A stretch of 64,000 nt of DNA from Chloroflexota bacterium (GTDB taxonomy: Bacteria > Chloroflexota > Anaerolineae > Promineifilales > Promineifilaceae). The stretch is taken from assembly GCA_022616275.1 (NCBI GenBank), contig JAKEFB010000049.1:1-64000 (forward strand), in the 5' to 3' direction. Positions within the stretch are counted from its first letter, which is position 1. Each line of letters begins with the position of its first letter. The position numbers and the translations under genes were made by a program. The notes under the pieces were generated by a model. That model was not told the origin of the DNA and ran no database searches. It worked only from the letters and a program-made list of their open reading frames with translations. Positions 8,360 to 15,979 of this stretch are shown piece by piece.

Positions 8360-9640
8360 GTGGTGAGGTTTCGTAATCGTCAGACCCTGCAGATAGGAGC
8401 GCGAACTATCGTGCTCCTGCTAGGACTTGGTCTGGCCAGCCTGCTGGCCGGTTGTGTGGGTGGGGGAGCGGCGGCCGGTACGGCCACAGCCACGGCCGGG
8501 CCGGTAGCCAGCCTGGCCACTGTCGAGAGTATTGAAATTATCGTTCAGGAGACGTTTCCAGTTCAGGTCAGCGTCGTGGCGCGAGGTATGTGGCCCAATA
8601 GTTGTACAACCATTGATCGGGTGGAACAGCGCCGGACCCAGGCCATTTTCCGGGTGACGCTGGCGACGCTGGAGCGCCACGACGTGGCTTGCCCGGAGAC
8701 GCCTGTTCCTTTTGAAGAAAGTGTGGCGCTGGACGTGCTGGGCCTGCCGGCCGGCATTTACATTGTCGAGGTGAATAACGTCGAAGATACTTTCACCCTG
8801 CAAAAAGATAACGTACCTGATGTGGGCAACGCCGTTATCAGCGGCCGGATCTGGCACGACCTGTGCGCTGTGAGTGGAGAAGGTGGCGTTGAGGCTTCAC
8901 CATCACCTGGCTGCCGGCCGGCCGATGGGGGCGGCTACCAGGCCAACGGCGTGTTGCAGCCGGGTGAGCCGGGCCTGGGTGGTATCATTGTTACCCTGGG
9001 TCCAGGAATGTGCCCGGCGTCCGGTCTGGCTGTTACAGTGACCGACGGCGACGGATTTTACCTGTTCGGCGGCTTGAAAGCAGGCGCTTACTGTGTAATG
9101 ATTGACCCGGCGCAGGAGCAAAACGCTTCACTGCTAGTGCCAGGCCAGTGGACTTATTCCCCTGACCCCGGCGGTTGGGCCAACCTGACGCTCATTCCCG
9201 GCGAAAACAAGGCCGACGTAAATTTTGGCTGGGATTACCAATTCCTGCCCGTCCCGGAGAGCGGCGAGCCTGGTTGTACTGACGCAGGTACCTTTGTGGC
9301 TGACCTGAGCGTGCCTGACGATACCGTCGTGGCTCCCGGCCAGGTATTTACCAAGACGTGGCAACTGCGTAACGACGGCGGCTGTACCTGGGGGCCAGGT
9401 TATAGCCTGGTTTTTATCGGCGGCGAGCCAATGGGCGGGTTGGAAACGCAACCGCTGGCCGGCGTGACTGCGCCGGGAGAAATCCTGGAACTGTCGGTGA
9501 CGCTGGTAGCTCCTCTCGAGCCGGGTAGTTATCGCAGCGAATGGAAACTGGGCAACGCGCGCGGCATTCTGTTTGGTCTGGGCCCGGAAGGCAATGAACC
9601 GTTTTGGGTACAAATTGTGGTGTCTAATCCAACCTCCTAA
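8360..9640 (+). CDS. Lipoprotein with SdrD_B-like and NBR1-type Ig domains
   Basis: The N-terminus has a hydrophobic stretch and a lipobox (LLAGC) near residue 32, so the mature protein should be a lipid-anchored surface protein. After an N-terminal beta domain, residues about 155-290 contain an SdrD_B/Cna_B-like fold (NGVLQPGEPGLGGIIVTL, DGDGFYLFGGLKAGAYCV). The C-terminal 110 residues (DDTVVAPGQVFTKTWQLRNDGGCTW) match the NBR1-type Ig-like domain known from Chloroflexota surface proteins. Start is GTG at 8360 or the adjacent GTG at 8363. No catalytic residues are visible; an adhesive or structural envelope role is inferred. Confidence 0.75.
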   Translation: MVRFRNRQTLQIGARTIVLLLGLGLASLLAGCVGGGAAAGTATATAGPVASLATVESIEIIVQETFPVQVSVVARGMWPNSCTTIDRVEQRRTQAIFRVTLATLERHDVACPETPVPFEESVALDVLGLPAGIYIVEVNNVEDTFTLQKDNVPDVGNAVISGRIWHDLCAVSGEGGVEASPSPGCRPADGGGYQANGVLQPGEPGLGGIIVTLGPGMCPASGLAVTVTDGDGFYLFGGLKAGAYCVMIDPAQEQNASLLVPGQWTYSPDPGGWANLTLIPGENKADVNFGWDYQFLPVPESGEPGCTDAGTFVADLSVPDDTVVAPGQVFTKTWQLRNDGGCTWGPGYSLVFIGGEPMGGLETQPLAGVTAPGEILELSVTLVAPLEPGSYRSEWKLGNARGILFGLGPEGNEPFWVQIVVSNPTS

Positions 9641-9674
9641 TCCATCCTCTCGGAGTTTGGCGGTTTCACCGCTT

Positions 9675-9689
9675 AACCTCCCGGAGGTT
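9675..9689. repeat. AACCTC-type palindrome, copy 3
   Basis: AACCTCCCGGAGGTT lies in the gap after the lipoprotein gene and before the FtsB-like gene. It is the reverse complement of copy 2, giving an inverted pair around one gene. Confidence 0.5.
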
Positions 9690-9716
9690 GCCGAGATAAC
9701 GAATCAGGGCTAAGAT

Positions 9717-10142
9717 TTGGAGACCATGCGTATGCGATTGTTCCGGCGGCGGCCGCTCCTCACGGTAACCCAGTTTATTGTCCTGGTGATTGTGATTGGT
9801 GGACTTATTATTGCCCTGGATTTGAACCGGCGAGCGCAAGCCGGCCGCCTGGTAGGTGTCAACGAGGAAGAGTTGCGCAACCAGTTGGACCTGGAAGCCA
9901 CACGCCAGGTAGAACTTCAGGCGACGTTGACGTACGTGCAAAGTGACGATTACGTGGCTTCTTACGCCCGCGATGAAGGGGGCTATGTCTTACCGGGTGA
10001 GAAGAGAATCGTGCCACTCTTTGCCGAAGCCACCCCAGGTCCGCCTCCGGCCGTGCCGCCAACACCGGACCCGGCGCTTTACGCCCGGCCCTGGCAGGCC
10101 TGGTGGCGGTTGCTGACCGACGCCCCGCTGCCAACACGCTAA
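9717..10142 (+). CDS. FtsB/DivIC-like septum-formation protein
   Basis: A short cytoplasmic arginine-rich N-terminus is followed by one transmembrane helix (TQFIVLVIVIGGLIIALDL, residues about 17-36). A predicted coiled coil comes next (EEELRNQLDLEATRQVELQATL), then the motif YVASYARDEGGYVLPGEKRIV. This is the standard layout of FtsB/DivIC proteins, bitopic members of the divisome FtsQLB complex. The C-terminal tail is proline-rich. The start is uncertain: TTG at 9717 gives this frame, while ATG at 9726 or 9732 are alternatives and the TTGGAG before 9726 could act as ribosome site. A terminator follows the stop. Confidence 0.8.
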   Translation: METMRMRLFRRRPLLTVTQFIVLVIVIGGLIIALDLNRRAQAGRLVGVNEEELRNQLDLEATRQVELQATLTYVQSDDYVASYARDEGGYVLPGEKRIVPLFAEATPGPPPAVPPTPDPALYARPWQAWWRLLTDAPLPTR

Positions 10143-10147
10143 TTTTT

Positions 10148-10174
10148 ACCTGCCAGACCAGGCAGGTTTTATTT
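10148..10174 (+). terminator. Rho-independent terminator after the FtsB-like gene
   Basis: ACCTGCC (10148-10154) and GGCAGGT form a 7-bp stem with a 6-nt loop followed by TTTATTT. Confidence 0.75.
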
Positions 10175-10207
10175 ACCATTTGTTGTAGTCGTTCAAATTA
10201 AGGGCTG

Positions 10208-11725
10208 GTGTTTTATCTTTTCTCGGCGGGTGTCGCCGCAGCATCGGTAGTCTGGCTCCGGCAAGAGGGTCGGGAGCGCAGCCGCCTTGCCCAGGCGCTG
10301 TTAGCCATCATCGTTTGGGATCTGCTCTGGCTTTTAATTACGCAATTCCTCGATTTCCTCGGCGAGTCCTGGCAGGCAACGCTCCATAGCCTGATCCAGG
10401 TGTTAGCCTGGGCGGTGTTGCTGTGGGGGCTGAATTTGAAGTGGCGAACCGTGGCTGCCGCCAGCCTAGTAGCGACCGTGTTGGCCGTGGCCTTGCCTGA
10501 GCCGGTGGGGAATATCCTGGATTGGGGCTTCCTGACGGCGTTGCCCTTCGCTGCCGCCGTAACGATTCGCCAGCGTACGGTCAACGTGCCATTTTTGCCA
10601 CCTTTGCGCCAGGTGGCGCCGTTGAAACGGGCCCGTACGGTGGGCAGCATGTCCCGTGAAATCATCGAGACCCAGCGGCCGATCCTGGAGTGCCTGGCCG
10701 AAGGCGTCATCGTCTCCAACCAGGACGGCGTCATAGATTTTGCCAACCAGGCGGCGGTGGCTTTGATTGGCGATGGCGCCGAAGGCATCGAGGGGCAGCA
10801 GAATACCGAGGTCCTGGCCCGCCTGTTTGTCCCGACCAGCACGGATGAATTCAACCGGGTGCAGTTTGAAATGAAGGGCCGGATTATCCAGGGGCAGTTG
10901 AACCTGGTCTATGACAAAAGCGGAGCCGTCCAGGGGACGGTGGCGGTACTGCGGGATATTACGGCGGAATACCAGGCCGAGCGGACCAAGACGGCTTTTG
11001 TAACCACCGTCTCACACGAGCTACGCACACCGCTAACGGCCATTAAAGGATACGTCGAGCTACTCCAAGGGGGCACGGCCGGGGAGATGAACCAGAATCA
11101 ACGCCTATTCCTGGGCACTATCCAGCGCAATGTCACCCGCATGGTCCAGTTGATCAACAGCCTGATCTTTGCCTCGGCCCTCAAGGGCGGCCGGCTGGAG
11201 TTTAAAGCCGGCCATGCCGACCTGCGCCAGTTGATCCAGCAGATTATCCGGGAGATGGCAGACGCGGCCCTCCAGAACGACCAGAAATTTGTCGTGGATA
11301 TTGACAGCCGCCTGCAGCCAATCCATGCCGACCCGATTCACATGTCCACTATTTTGCAGGAATTGGTGTCTAATAGTCTGAAATATAACCGGCCGGGTGG
11401 GGAGGTACGCATCAGTGTAGCCCTGGAATCGGAAATAGACCGGGAGCAGGAGTTTGCCCTGGTTAGCGTCAGCGATAACGGGATTGGCATTGATCCGGCC
11501 GACCAGGTACACATTTTCGAGGAGTTTTACCGGCCGGACCGGCACGAAACCCAGGTGCGGGCCGGCGGCATAGGAGTGGGGCTCTCCATTGTCCGTGCCC
11601 TGGTCGAGGCGTATAACGGCCGTATCTGGTTTGAAAGCACCCTGGGCCAGGGTAGCACGTTTACTTTTATTATCCCGACCAGGCAGCCGGTGACTGTTAC
11701 CCAATTATGGCCGGCCCAGGAGTAA
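10208..11725 (+). CDS. Membrane sensor histidine kinase with PAS domain
   Basis: The N-terminal 120 residues hold about four hydrophobic helices. A PAS domain spans about residues 155-260 (ILECLAEGVIVSNQDGVIDFAN), followed by the HisKA H-box FVTTVSHELRTPLTAIKGY with the phosphoacceptor His. The HATPase domain shows an N-box (LVSNSLKYN), G1 (VSDNGIGID), F-box-like (EEFYR) and G2 (GGIGVGLSIV). It is therefore expected to be an active autokinase. No response regulator lies next to it, so it is an orphan kinase. The GTG start at 10208 sits just behind AAGGG. The signal sensed is unknown. Confidence 0.9.
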   Translation: MFYLFSAGVAAASVVWLRQEGRERSRLAQALLAIIVWDLLWLLITQFLDFLGESWQATLHSLIQVLAWAVLLWGLNLKWRTVAAASLVATVLAVALPEPVGNILDWGFLTALPFAAAVTIRQRTVNVPFLPPLRQVAPLKRARTVGSMSREIIETQRPILECLAEGVIVSNQDGVIDFANQAAVALIGDGAEGIEGQQNTEVLARLFVPTSTDEFNRVQFEMKGRIIQGQLNLVYDKSGAVQGTVAVLRDITAEYQAERTKTAFVTTVSHELRTPLTAIKGYVELLQGGTAGEMNQNQRLFLGTIQRNVTRMVQLINSLIFASALKGGRLEFKAGHADLRQLIQQIIREMADAALQNDQKFVVDIDSRLQPIHADPIHMSTILQELVSNSLKYNRPGGEVRISVALESEIDREQEFALVSVSDNGIGIDPADQVHIFEEFYRPDRHETQVRAGGIGVGLSIVRALVEAYNGRIWFESTLGQGSTFTFIIPTRQPVTVTQLWPAQE

Positions 11726-11803
11726 AGAATAATGCCGGCAATGTCCTATGCAGGCTATGTTTGGGCACATGCGGGGTAATAAAACAAAACTTTTTGCATC
11801 TCG

Positions 11804-11833
11804 CCAACTATATGTTAACATATATACAGTTGG
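11804..11833. promoter_or_regulatory. Palindromic operator candidate upstream of the cpaB-like pair
   Basis: The perfect 14-bp palindrome ATATGTTAACATAT (11810-11823) is flanked by CCAACT and AGTTGG. It ends a few bases before the -35 of the promoter at 11836, the position of an upstream regulator site. Confidence 0.5.
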
Positions 11834-11835
11834 GG

Positions 11836-11864
11836 TTTACATATTGTTAAAACTGTTCTACAAT
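11836..11864 (+). promoter_or_regulatory. Sigma70-type promoter for the cpaB-like genes
   Basis: TTTACA (11836-11841), a 17-nt spacer and TACAAT (11859-11864) lie 82 bases upstream of the first CpaB-like start. Confidence 0.65.
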
Positions 11865-11945
11865 CCTAGCGTCTAACTTGACATAGTTGAAGGAAATGGT
11901 CAGACCCCAGCATCTCGTGACCAGTACGTTAAAGGAAAGAGAGCT

Positions 11946-13070
11946 ATGAGTGGCCGTCGTCTAGTCGCTGTTTTCTTGATCATTATTGCTGTCCTGATCA
12001 TTGTCGTCGTGGGAGTGGTTTTCCGTTTGCAGCAGCCAGGTAATGGCGGTGGGGGAGACGGAACCCCTGCGGCTGAAGGCACCGGCGTGCCGGCCGGTAC
12101 GCCAACTCCGACGATTGATCCTAACGTCCGGATGGTGGAGGTGGTCGTCTCGCAGCAGACGGTGCCGCGTGGCTGGCAAATAACGGAAGCTGAGCTGGCC
12201 ATAGACCTGCGCCTGGCTTCGGAAGTTGGCTCCAACGTGATTACCCGGATCGAGGACGCAGTAGGGTTGTATGCCCGCTCTGATATCTACCAGGGTGAAA
12301 CGTTAACCACGGACACCCTGGTGCGCGACCCCCGGTTAATTGGAATTGAGAATTATGGCCCCTCTTCTCTCATTCCGCCGGGCTGGGAAGCAATAGCTAT
12401 TCCTATGGACCGCCTGTCAAGTGTGGGATACGGCCTGGCTTCGGGCGACTCCATAGACATTATGCTTTCCTTCCATTTTCACCAGATAGACGAAGAGTTC
12501 AGGACCTACCTGCAGAATAGGGCTACTTTTGTCCTGGTCGTTGAGGCACAAGGTGAAGAAGGCGAGGAAGGGCAACCCCAACAAGTTATTTTCGTCATTG
12601 ACCCTTACGGCCGTTTTGAGGCTTTGCCCAATGGCGACATCGTCCACATTTCACCCCGAGAAGGCCAGCGGCCGGTCCCGGTTTCCATTGTGCTGCAGAG
12701 CGCCAGGGTTATCCAGGTTGGGCCGTGGACGCCGCCAGAACCAGCCCGACCGCCAACGCCGACGCCGGATCCCAACGCCCCCACACCCACCCCAGGCGCG
12801 GCAGCGCCTACACCCACGCCCCGGCCGCCGGATGTTTTGCTGGTGGCTCTGCCGCCGCAGCAATTGTTGTTCCTGAAATATGCCCTGGAAGGGAACTCCG
12901 ACATTGATTATGCGCTTCGTGGCGTAAACGACGGGCAGTTGTACGCCGTCCAGGAAGTGAACCTGAATTATCTCATCCAACAATTTGGCATTGAAGTGCC
13001 ACCAGACTTTGGCTACAGCACGGATACGCAGATAGTTCCCCTGGATATTACACCCACACCCGGACCGTGA
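11946..13070 (+). CDS. CpaB/RcpC-like SAF-domain pilus assembly protein, copy 1
   Basis: One N-terminal membrane helix (VAVFLIIIAVLIIVVVGVVF) is followed by a short linker and a SAF domain (VEVVVSQQTVPRGWQITEAEL ... YQGETLTTDTLV) typical of CpaB/RcpC, periplasmic parts of Flp/Tad pilus machines. After the middle domain comes a TPTPDPNAPTPTPG-type linker, then a C-terminal block (LLVALPPQQLLFLKYAL) also found in the next gene. The ATG follows AAAGGAAAGAG. No other Tad gene (secretin, CpaF ATPase, TadB/C) lies in the window, so the pilus link rests on the family only. Confidence 0.8.
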   Translation: MSGRRLVAVFLIIIAVLIIVVVGVVFRLQQPGNGGGGDGTPAAEGTGVPAGTPTPTIDPNVRMVEVVVSQQTVPRGWQITEAELAIDLRLASEVGSNVITRIEDAVGLYARSDIYQGETLTTDTLVRDPRLIGIENYGPSSLIPPGWEAIAIPMDRLSSVGYGLASGDSIDIMLSFHFHQIDEEFRTYLQNRATFVLVVEAQGEEGEEGQPQQVIFVIDPYGRFEALPNGDIVHISPREGQRPVPVSIVLQSARVIQVGPWTPPEPARPPTPTPDPNAPTPTPGAAAPTPTPRPPDVLLVALPPQQLLFLKYALEGNSDIDYALRGVNDGQLYAVQEVNLNYLIQQFGIEVPPDFGYSTDTQIVPLDITPTPGP

Positions 13071-13093
13071 TTTCGTAGGCTAAGGAGACCACT

Positions 13094-14308
13094 ATGCGTT
13101 CAAGAACGATTATTCTACTCATCCTGGTACTCCTGGTGATGGTAGCAGGGGTAGTGGCTGTCGTTTTCCTGGCTAGTGGAGGCGGGCCGCTGGCCGGCCT
13201 CTTGGGCGGGGAACAGCAACCGCCTGGCCAACAGGCTGGGCAGGAACCCGGCCGTCCGACGCCCACAGGAACCGCCCAGGTCCAATTCGTTAACGTTGTC
13301 GTCGCCCGTGTAGACCTACCCGTCGGCCAGCGTATCACCTCCGACCTGATAGTGATCGAAAGGCGGCCGGCAGACAACGTGGCCGTCCAGGCCCTGGTGA
13401 CCTTTGACAACCCTGAGCTGGTGATAGGCCAGATTGTCCGGACCAAGATTAGCCGGGGGCAGGAGATTCTGCGGCCGATGCTGGCCCTGAATCCCAGCGA
13501 CCTGGCCAGCATTGGCTCAGACCTGGCTTTGTATATCGAACAGGGGAGGGTGGCTGTGGCTTTCCCCATTAACCGTTTCACCGGCGCAGCTTACGCCCTC
13601 CGGCCCGGGGATCACGTGGACGTATTGATGAGTCTGGGCCTGGTAGACCTGGACCCGGAGTTTAACACTGCTTTGCCGAATAATGCCGAGCGCGTGGACC
13701 TGGTCGCCTTGCAAGAGGGCCGGTCGTTCCTTTTCCCAGTGGAAACCCAGGGCCGCCTGGAAGTAATACCGGTGATTAATTTAGTGGCCCAAATCAGCCC
13801 CGGCGGAGGCCAATTGCCGCTTCCCCAGCGGGTGACTCAGTTGACGTTACAGCAGCTTGAGGTGTTGTGGATGGGCACCTGGTTCGATCCTGGCCTGGAC
13901 CTCCAGGAGTTTAACGCCGACGCCGTCGTGGCCACGCCAATAGCGGCACCCCCAGCCCAGAACCAGACCGGCACAGAAGGCCAGCCCGCGCCTGTGGCGG
14001 CCGAGCCAACTAAAGAGCGGCCGGAGGACGAGCCAGACCTGGTAATTCTCAGTATGCCTGTCCAGGATGCGCTGGTGCTCAAGTGGGCTCTGGAAGTGGG
14101 AATTCAAATTCACCTGGCCTTACGTGCCCAAGGCGATACCAGCGTCTTTATTACTACCAGTGTGAGCCTGCCGCAATTGGTAGATCAGGGTGGCCTGGTT
14201 GTTCCCGAGCCGCTGGACGTTGGCCTGGAGCCAAGGGCTGACCAGGTACCTATTCCGGTGATTCCGCCCTTACCACCAACGCCAGTAGCACCACCAGCAG
14301 CACCATAG
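13094..14308 (+). CDS. CpaB/RcpC-like SAF-domain pilus assembly protein, copy 2
   Basis: This is a paralogue of the preceding gene, starting 24 bases after its stop with a strong AAGGAG site. It repeats the layout: N-terminal membrane helix, SAF domain (VNVVVARVDLPVGQRITSDLIV ... ISRGQEILRPMLA), middle domain (GRVAVAFPINRFTGAAYALRPGDHVDVLMSL) and a C-terminal block (LVILSMPVQDALVLKWAL). The tandem pair is probably one operon ending at the hairpin at 14336. The duplicates may form a hetero-oligomer in the envelope; this is inference. Confidence 0.8.
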   Translation: MRSRTIILLILVLLVMVAGVVAVVFLASGGGPLAGLLGGEQQPPGQQAGQEPGRPTPTGTAQVQFVNVVVARVDLPVGQRITSDLIVIERRPADNVAVQALVTFDNPELVIGQIVRTKISRGQEILRPMLALNPSDLASIGSDLALYIEQGRVAVAFPINRFTGAAYALRPGDHVDVLMSLGLVDLDPEFNTALPNNAERVDLVALQEGRSFLFPVETQGRLEVIPVINLVAQISPGGGQLPLPQRVTQLTLQQLEVLWMGTWFDPGLDLQEFNADAVVATPIAAPPAQNQTGTEGQPAPVAAEPTKERPEDEPDLVILSMPVQDALVLKWALEVGIQIHLALRAQGDTSVFITTSVSLPQLVDQGGLVVPEPLDVGLEPRADQVPIPVIPPLPPTPVAPPAAP

Positions 14309-14335
14309 GCGCTTTTTGGGAGCCGGATAAAAAGG

Positions 14336-14369
14336 AAAGTCCCTGGCTATTTGCTGCTAGGGACTTTTT
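14336..14369 (+). terminator. Rho-independent terminator after the cpaB-like pair
   Basis: AAAGTCCCT and AGGGACTTT form a 9-bp stem (loop 14 nt) followed by TT and then C. It lies directly in front of the NrtR-like start at 14378, which argues against the longer frame from 14351. Confidence 0.75.
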
Positions 14370-14377
14370 CGTTAACG

Positions 14378-15097
14378 ATGTCAGACAAAAACGCGACGAA
14401 CGATTGGCCTGCAGGCTATGACGCCAGTAAGTATGACCGGCCGTCGGTGACGGTGGATGTGGTCATTTTTTCGCTGATTGAAGAGGACCTGAAGGTGTTG
14501 CTGGTCCAGCGTAAAAACTCTCCCTTTGCCGGAATGTGGGCCATTCCGGGTGGTTTTGTTCACATAGATGAATCGTTGGAAGAGGCCGCCCTGCGGGAAT
14601 TGGCCGAGGAGACAGGGGTAACCGACGTTTATATTGAGCAGCTTTACACCTTTGGCGACCCGGACCGCGACCCGCGCACCCGGGTGATTACGGTCGCTTA
14701 CTTTGCCCTGGTGTCGTCAGACACTATCTGGCACCAGGCGGGCAGCGACGCGGAGGCGGCGGAATGGTTTTCCATGAAGGATCTGCCGCCGTTGGCTTTT
14801 GACCACGCCAAGATTTTGGAGTACGCTCTCACCCGCCTGCGTTACAAGCTGGAATACACGGCCGTCGGCTTCCAGTTGCTGCCGGACGAATTTACCCTCT
14901 CAGAGTTGCAGCAGGCTTACGAAATCGTCCTGGGGGAGGAGTTGGACAAGCGCAACTTCCGGCGCAAAATTCTTTCCTCTGAAATCCTGGAAGAAACAGG
15001 CAAGAAAAAGAAGGAAGCGGAAGGCCGGCCGGCGATGATCTACCGTTACCGGACGGATGCCGTGGCGGAGGTTAAGACGAGGCGGCTGTTTCCTTAG
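14378..15097 (+). CDS. Nudix hydrolase / NrtR-type regulator with winged helix
   Basis: The N-terminal Nudix domain has an apparently complete Nudix box (GGFVHIDESLEEAALRELAEE...G, residues about 59-83). The C-terminal 90 residues (FTLSELQQAYEIVLGEELDKRNFRRKIL ... GRPAMIYRYR) match the winged-helix domain of NrtR, the ADP-ribose-responsive repressor of NAD metabolism. NrtR proteins often have a degenerate Nudix box; the intact box here suggests ADP-ribose hydrolysis may be retained. ATG 14378 (MSDKNATN) was preferred because the longer frame begins inside the terminator hairpin. No NAD gene is adjacent, so targets are unknown. Confidence 0.8.
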   Translation: MSDKNATNDWPAGYDASKYDRPSVTVDVVIFSLIEEDLKVLLVQRKNSPFAGMWAIPGGFVHIDESLEEAALRELAEETGVTDVYIEQLYTFGDPDRDPRTRVITVAYFALVSSDTIWHQAGSDAEAAEWFSMKDLPPLAFDHAKILEYALTRLRYKLEYTAVGFQLLPDEFTLSELQQAYEIVLGEELDKRNFRRKILSSEILEETGKKKKEAEGRPAMIYRYRTDAVAEVKTRRLFP

Positions 15098-15168
15098 AGG
15101 ATTGGAGATTAGAGATTAGAGATTAGCAACAAGAGGTTGTTTAAAATCTCCAATCTCTAATCTCTTTA
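15098..15168. terminator. Bidirectional hairpin made of inverted tandem 7-mers
   Basis: Units GATTGGA/GATTAGA on the left arm and TCCAATC/TCTAATC on the right arm form an imperfect stem of about 20 bp between the convergent Nudix and DtxR genes. The right end reaches the DtxR stop codon. The placement fits a two-way terminator. Confidence 0.6.
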
Positions 15169-15816
15169 TGTTACCCACAACGACTGGGTCAGTTCAGCGC
15201 CGAGCACCACTTCTTCCCGGCCTACGCGTAGCCGCATGGGGCCGTTGAAAGGCGCCCGGCCGACAATTTCAACGGGTGCGCCAGGGATCAGGCCCAACGT
15301 GGCAAAGTAGCGCAGTTTCTCCAGCTCGTGGGTTCGCACCCGGCTCACCTCTCCTTTGTGGCCTATGCTCAGGTTGATGATGCAGATGTCGTTGACCTCC
15401 GGTAGCCTGCCCTCGGCGTCAGGAATCGGCTCGCCGTGTGGGCAACGGGTGGGGTAGCTGGTCATTTCGGCCATCCGCTCGGTCAGGGCGTCGTTCAATC
15501 CCTGGGACAGGTCGTCAGCGTGTTGGTGGGCCTCGTCCCAGGTAAAGCCCATAATCTTGACCAGGAACACTTCCAGAATGCGGTGGCGGCGGAGTTCACG
15601 CAGGGCCTCCTCCCGGCCGCGCTCGGTCAGTTCCACACCTTGATAGGGAATATGTTTCACGTAGCCAGCGCTTTTCAACCGCTTCAGCATGCGCGGCACG
15701 GCCGGGGCAGAGACGTTCAACCGCTCAGCCAGGCTGGTGGTGCTCACCGTCGGCTCGTACTCTTGCAGGCGGTAAATCTCGGCCAGATATTCGCGCATGG
15801 CCACACTTGGTCTCAT
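15166..15816 (-). CDS. DtxR/MntR-family metal-dependent regulator
   Basis: A DtxR winged helix-turn-helix at residues 1-70 (YLAEIYRLQEYEPTVSTTSLAERL ... SAPAVPRMLKRL) is followed by the metal-binding dimerisation domain (RRHRILEVFLVKIMGFTWDEAHQHAD) and a C-terminal FeoA/SH3-like domain. HRILEVF and the His/Glu helix supply ligands typical of Fe2+/Mn2+ sensing. The region ending CPHGEPIP is the usual boundary of the third domain. The start is ATG 15816, behind GAGGAG. It is divergent from a Fe3+-type ABC ATPase gene, with an AT-rich inverted repeat between them as likely operator. Confidence 0.9.
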   Translation of the reverse strand: MRPSVAMREYLAEIYRLQEYEPTVSTTSLAERLNVSAPAVPRMLKRLKSAGYVKHIPYQGVELTERGREEALRELRRHRILEVFLVKIMGFTWDEAHQHADDLSQGLNDALTERMAEMTSYPTRCPHGEPIPDAEGRLPEVNDICIINLSIGHKGEVSRVRTHELEKLRYFATLGLIPGAPVEIVGRAPFNGPMRLRVGREEVVLGAELTQSLWVT

Positions 15817-15901
15817 CAACCGATCTCCTCACAACTGGGGTGGCGCGGTCGGGAGACTGGTTTTCGCCAGCGAAAACACGCCACAGCCAAGGCAAGTTCA
15901 G

Positions 15902-15919
15902 AATTTTTATGACAAAATT
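15902..15919. promoter_or_regulatory. Candidate operator between dtxR-like and ABC ATPase genes
   Basis: AATTTT and AAAATT are separated by TATGAC, giving an inverted repeat in the divergent promoter region. AT-rich dyads of this length are usual for MntR/DtxR-type regulators; binding is inferred. Confidence 0.45.
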
Positions 15920-15979
15920 AATAATAACTCATTGCGACCTGATTCGCCAAACCACCTGGCGCACCATACAATGGGATCA

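Noticed and set aside
8125-8376. 83-codon open frame upstream of the lipoprotein
   Set aside because: It spans the divergent promoter region and two palindromes and has no protein-like features.
15651-15666. parS-like half site TGTTTCACGT
   Set aside because: Only the left ten bases match; the right half is unrelated and it lies inside the DtxR coding sequence.
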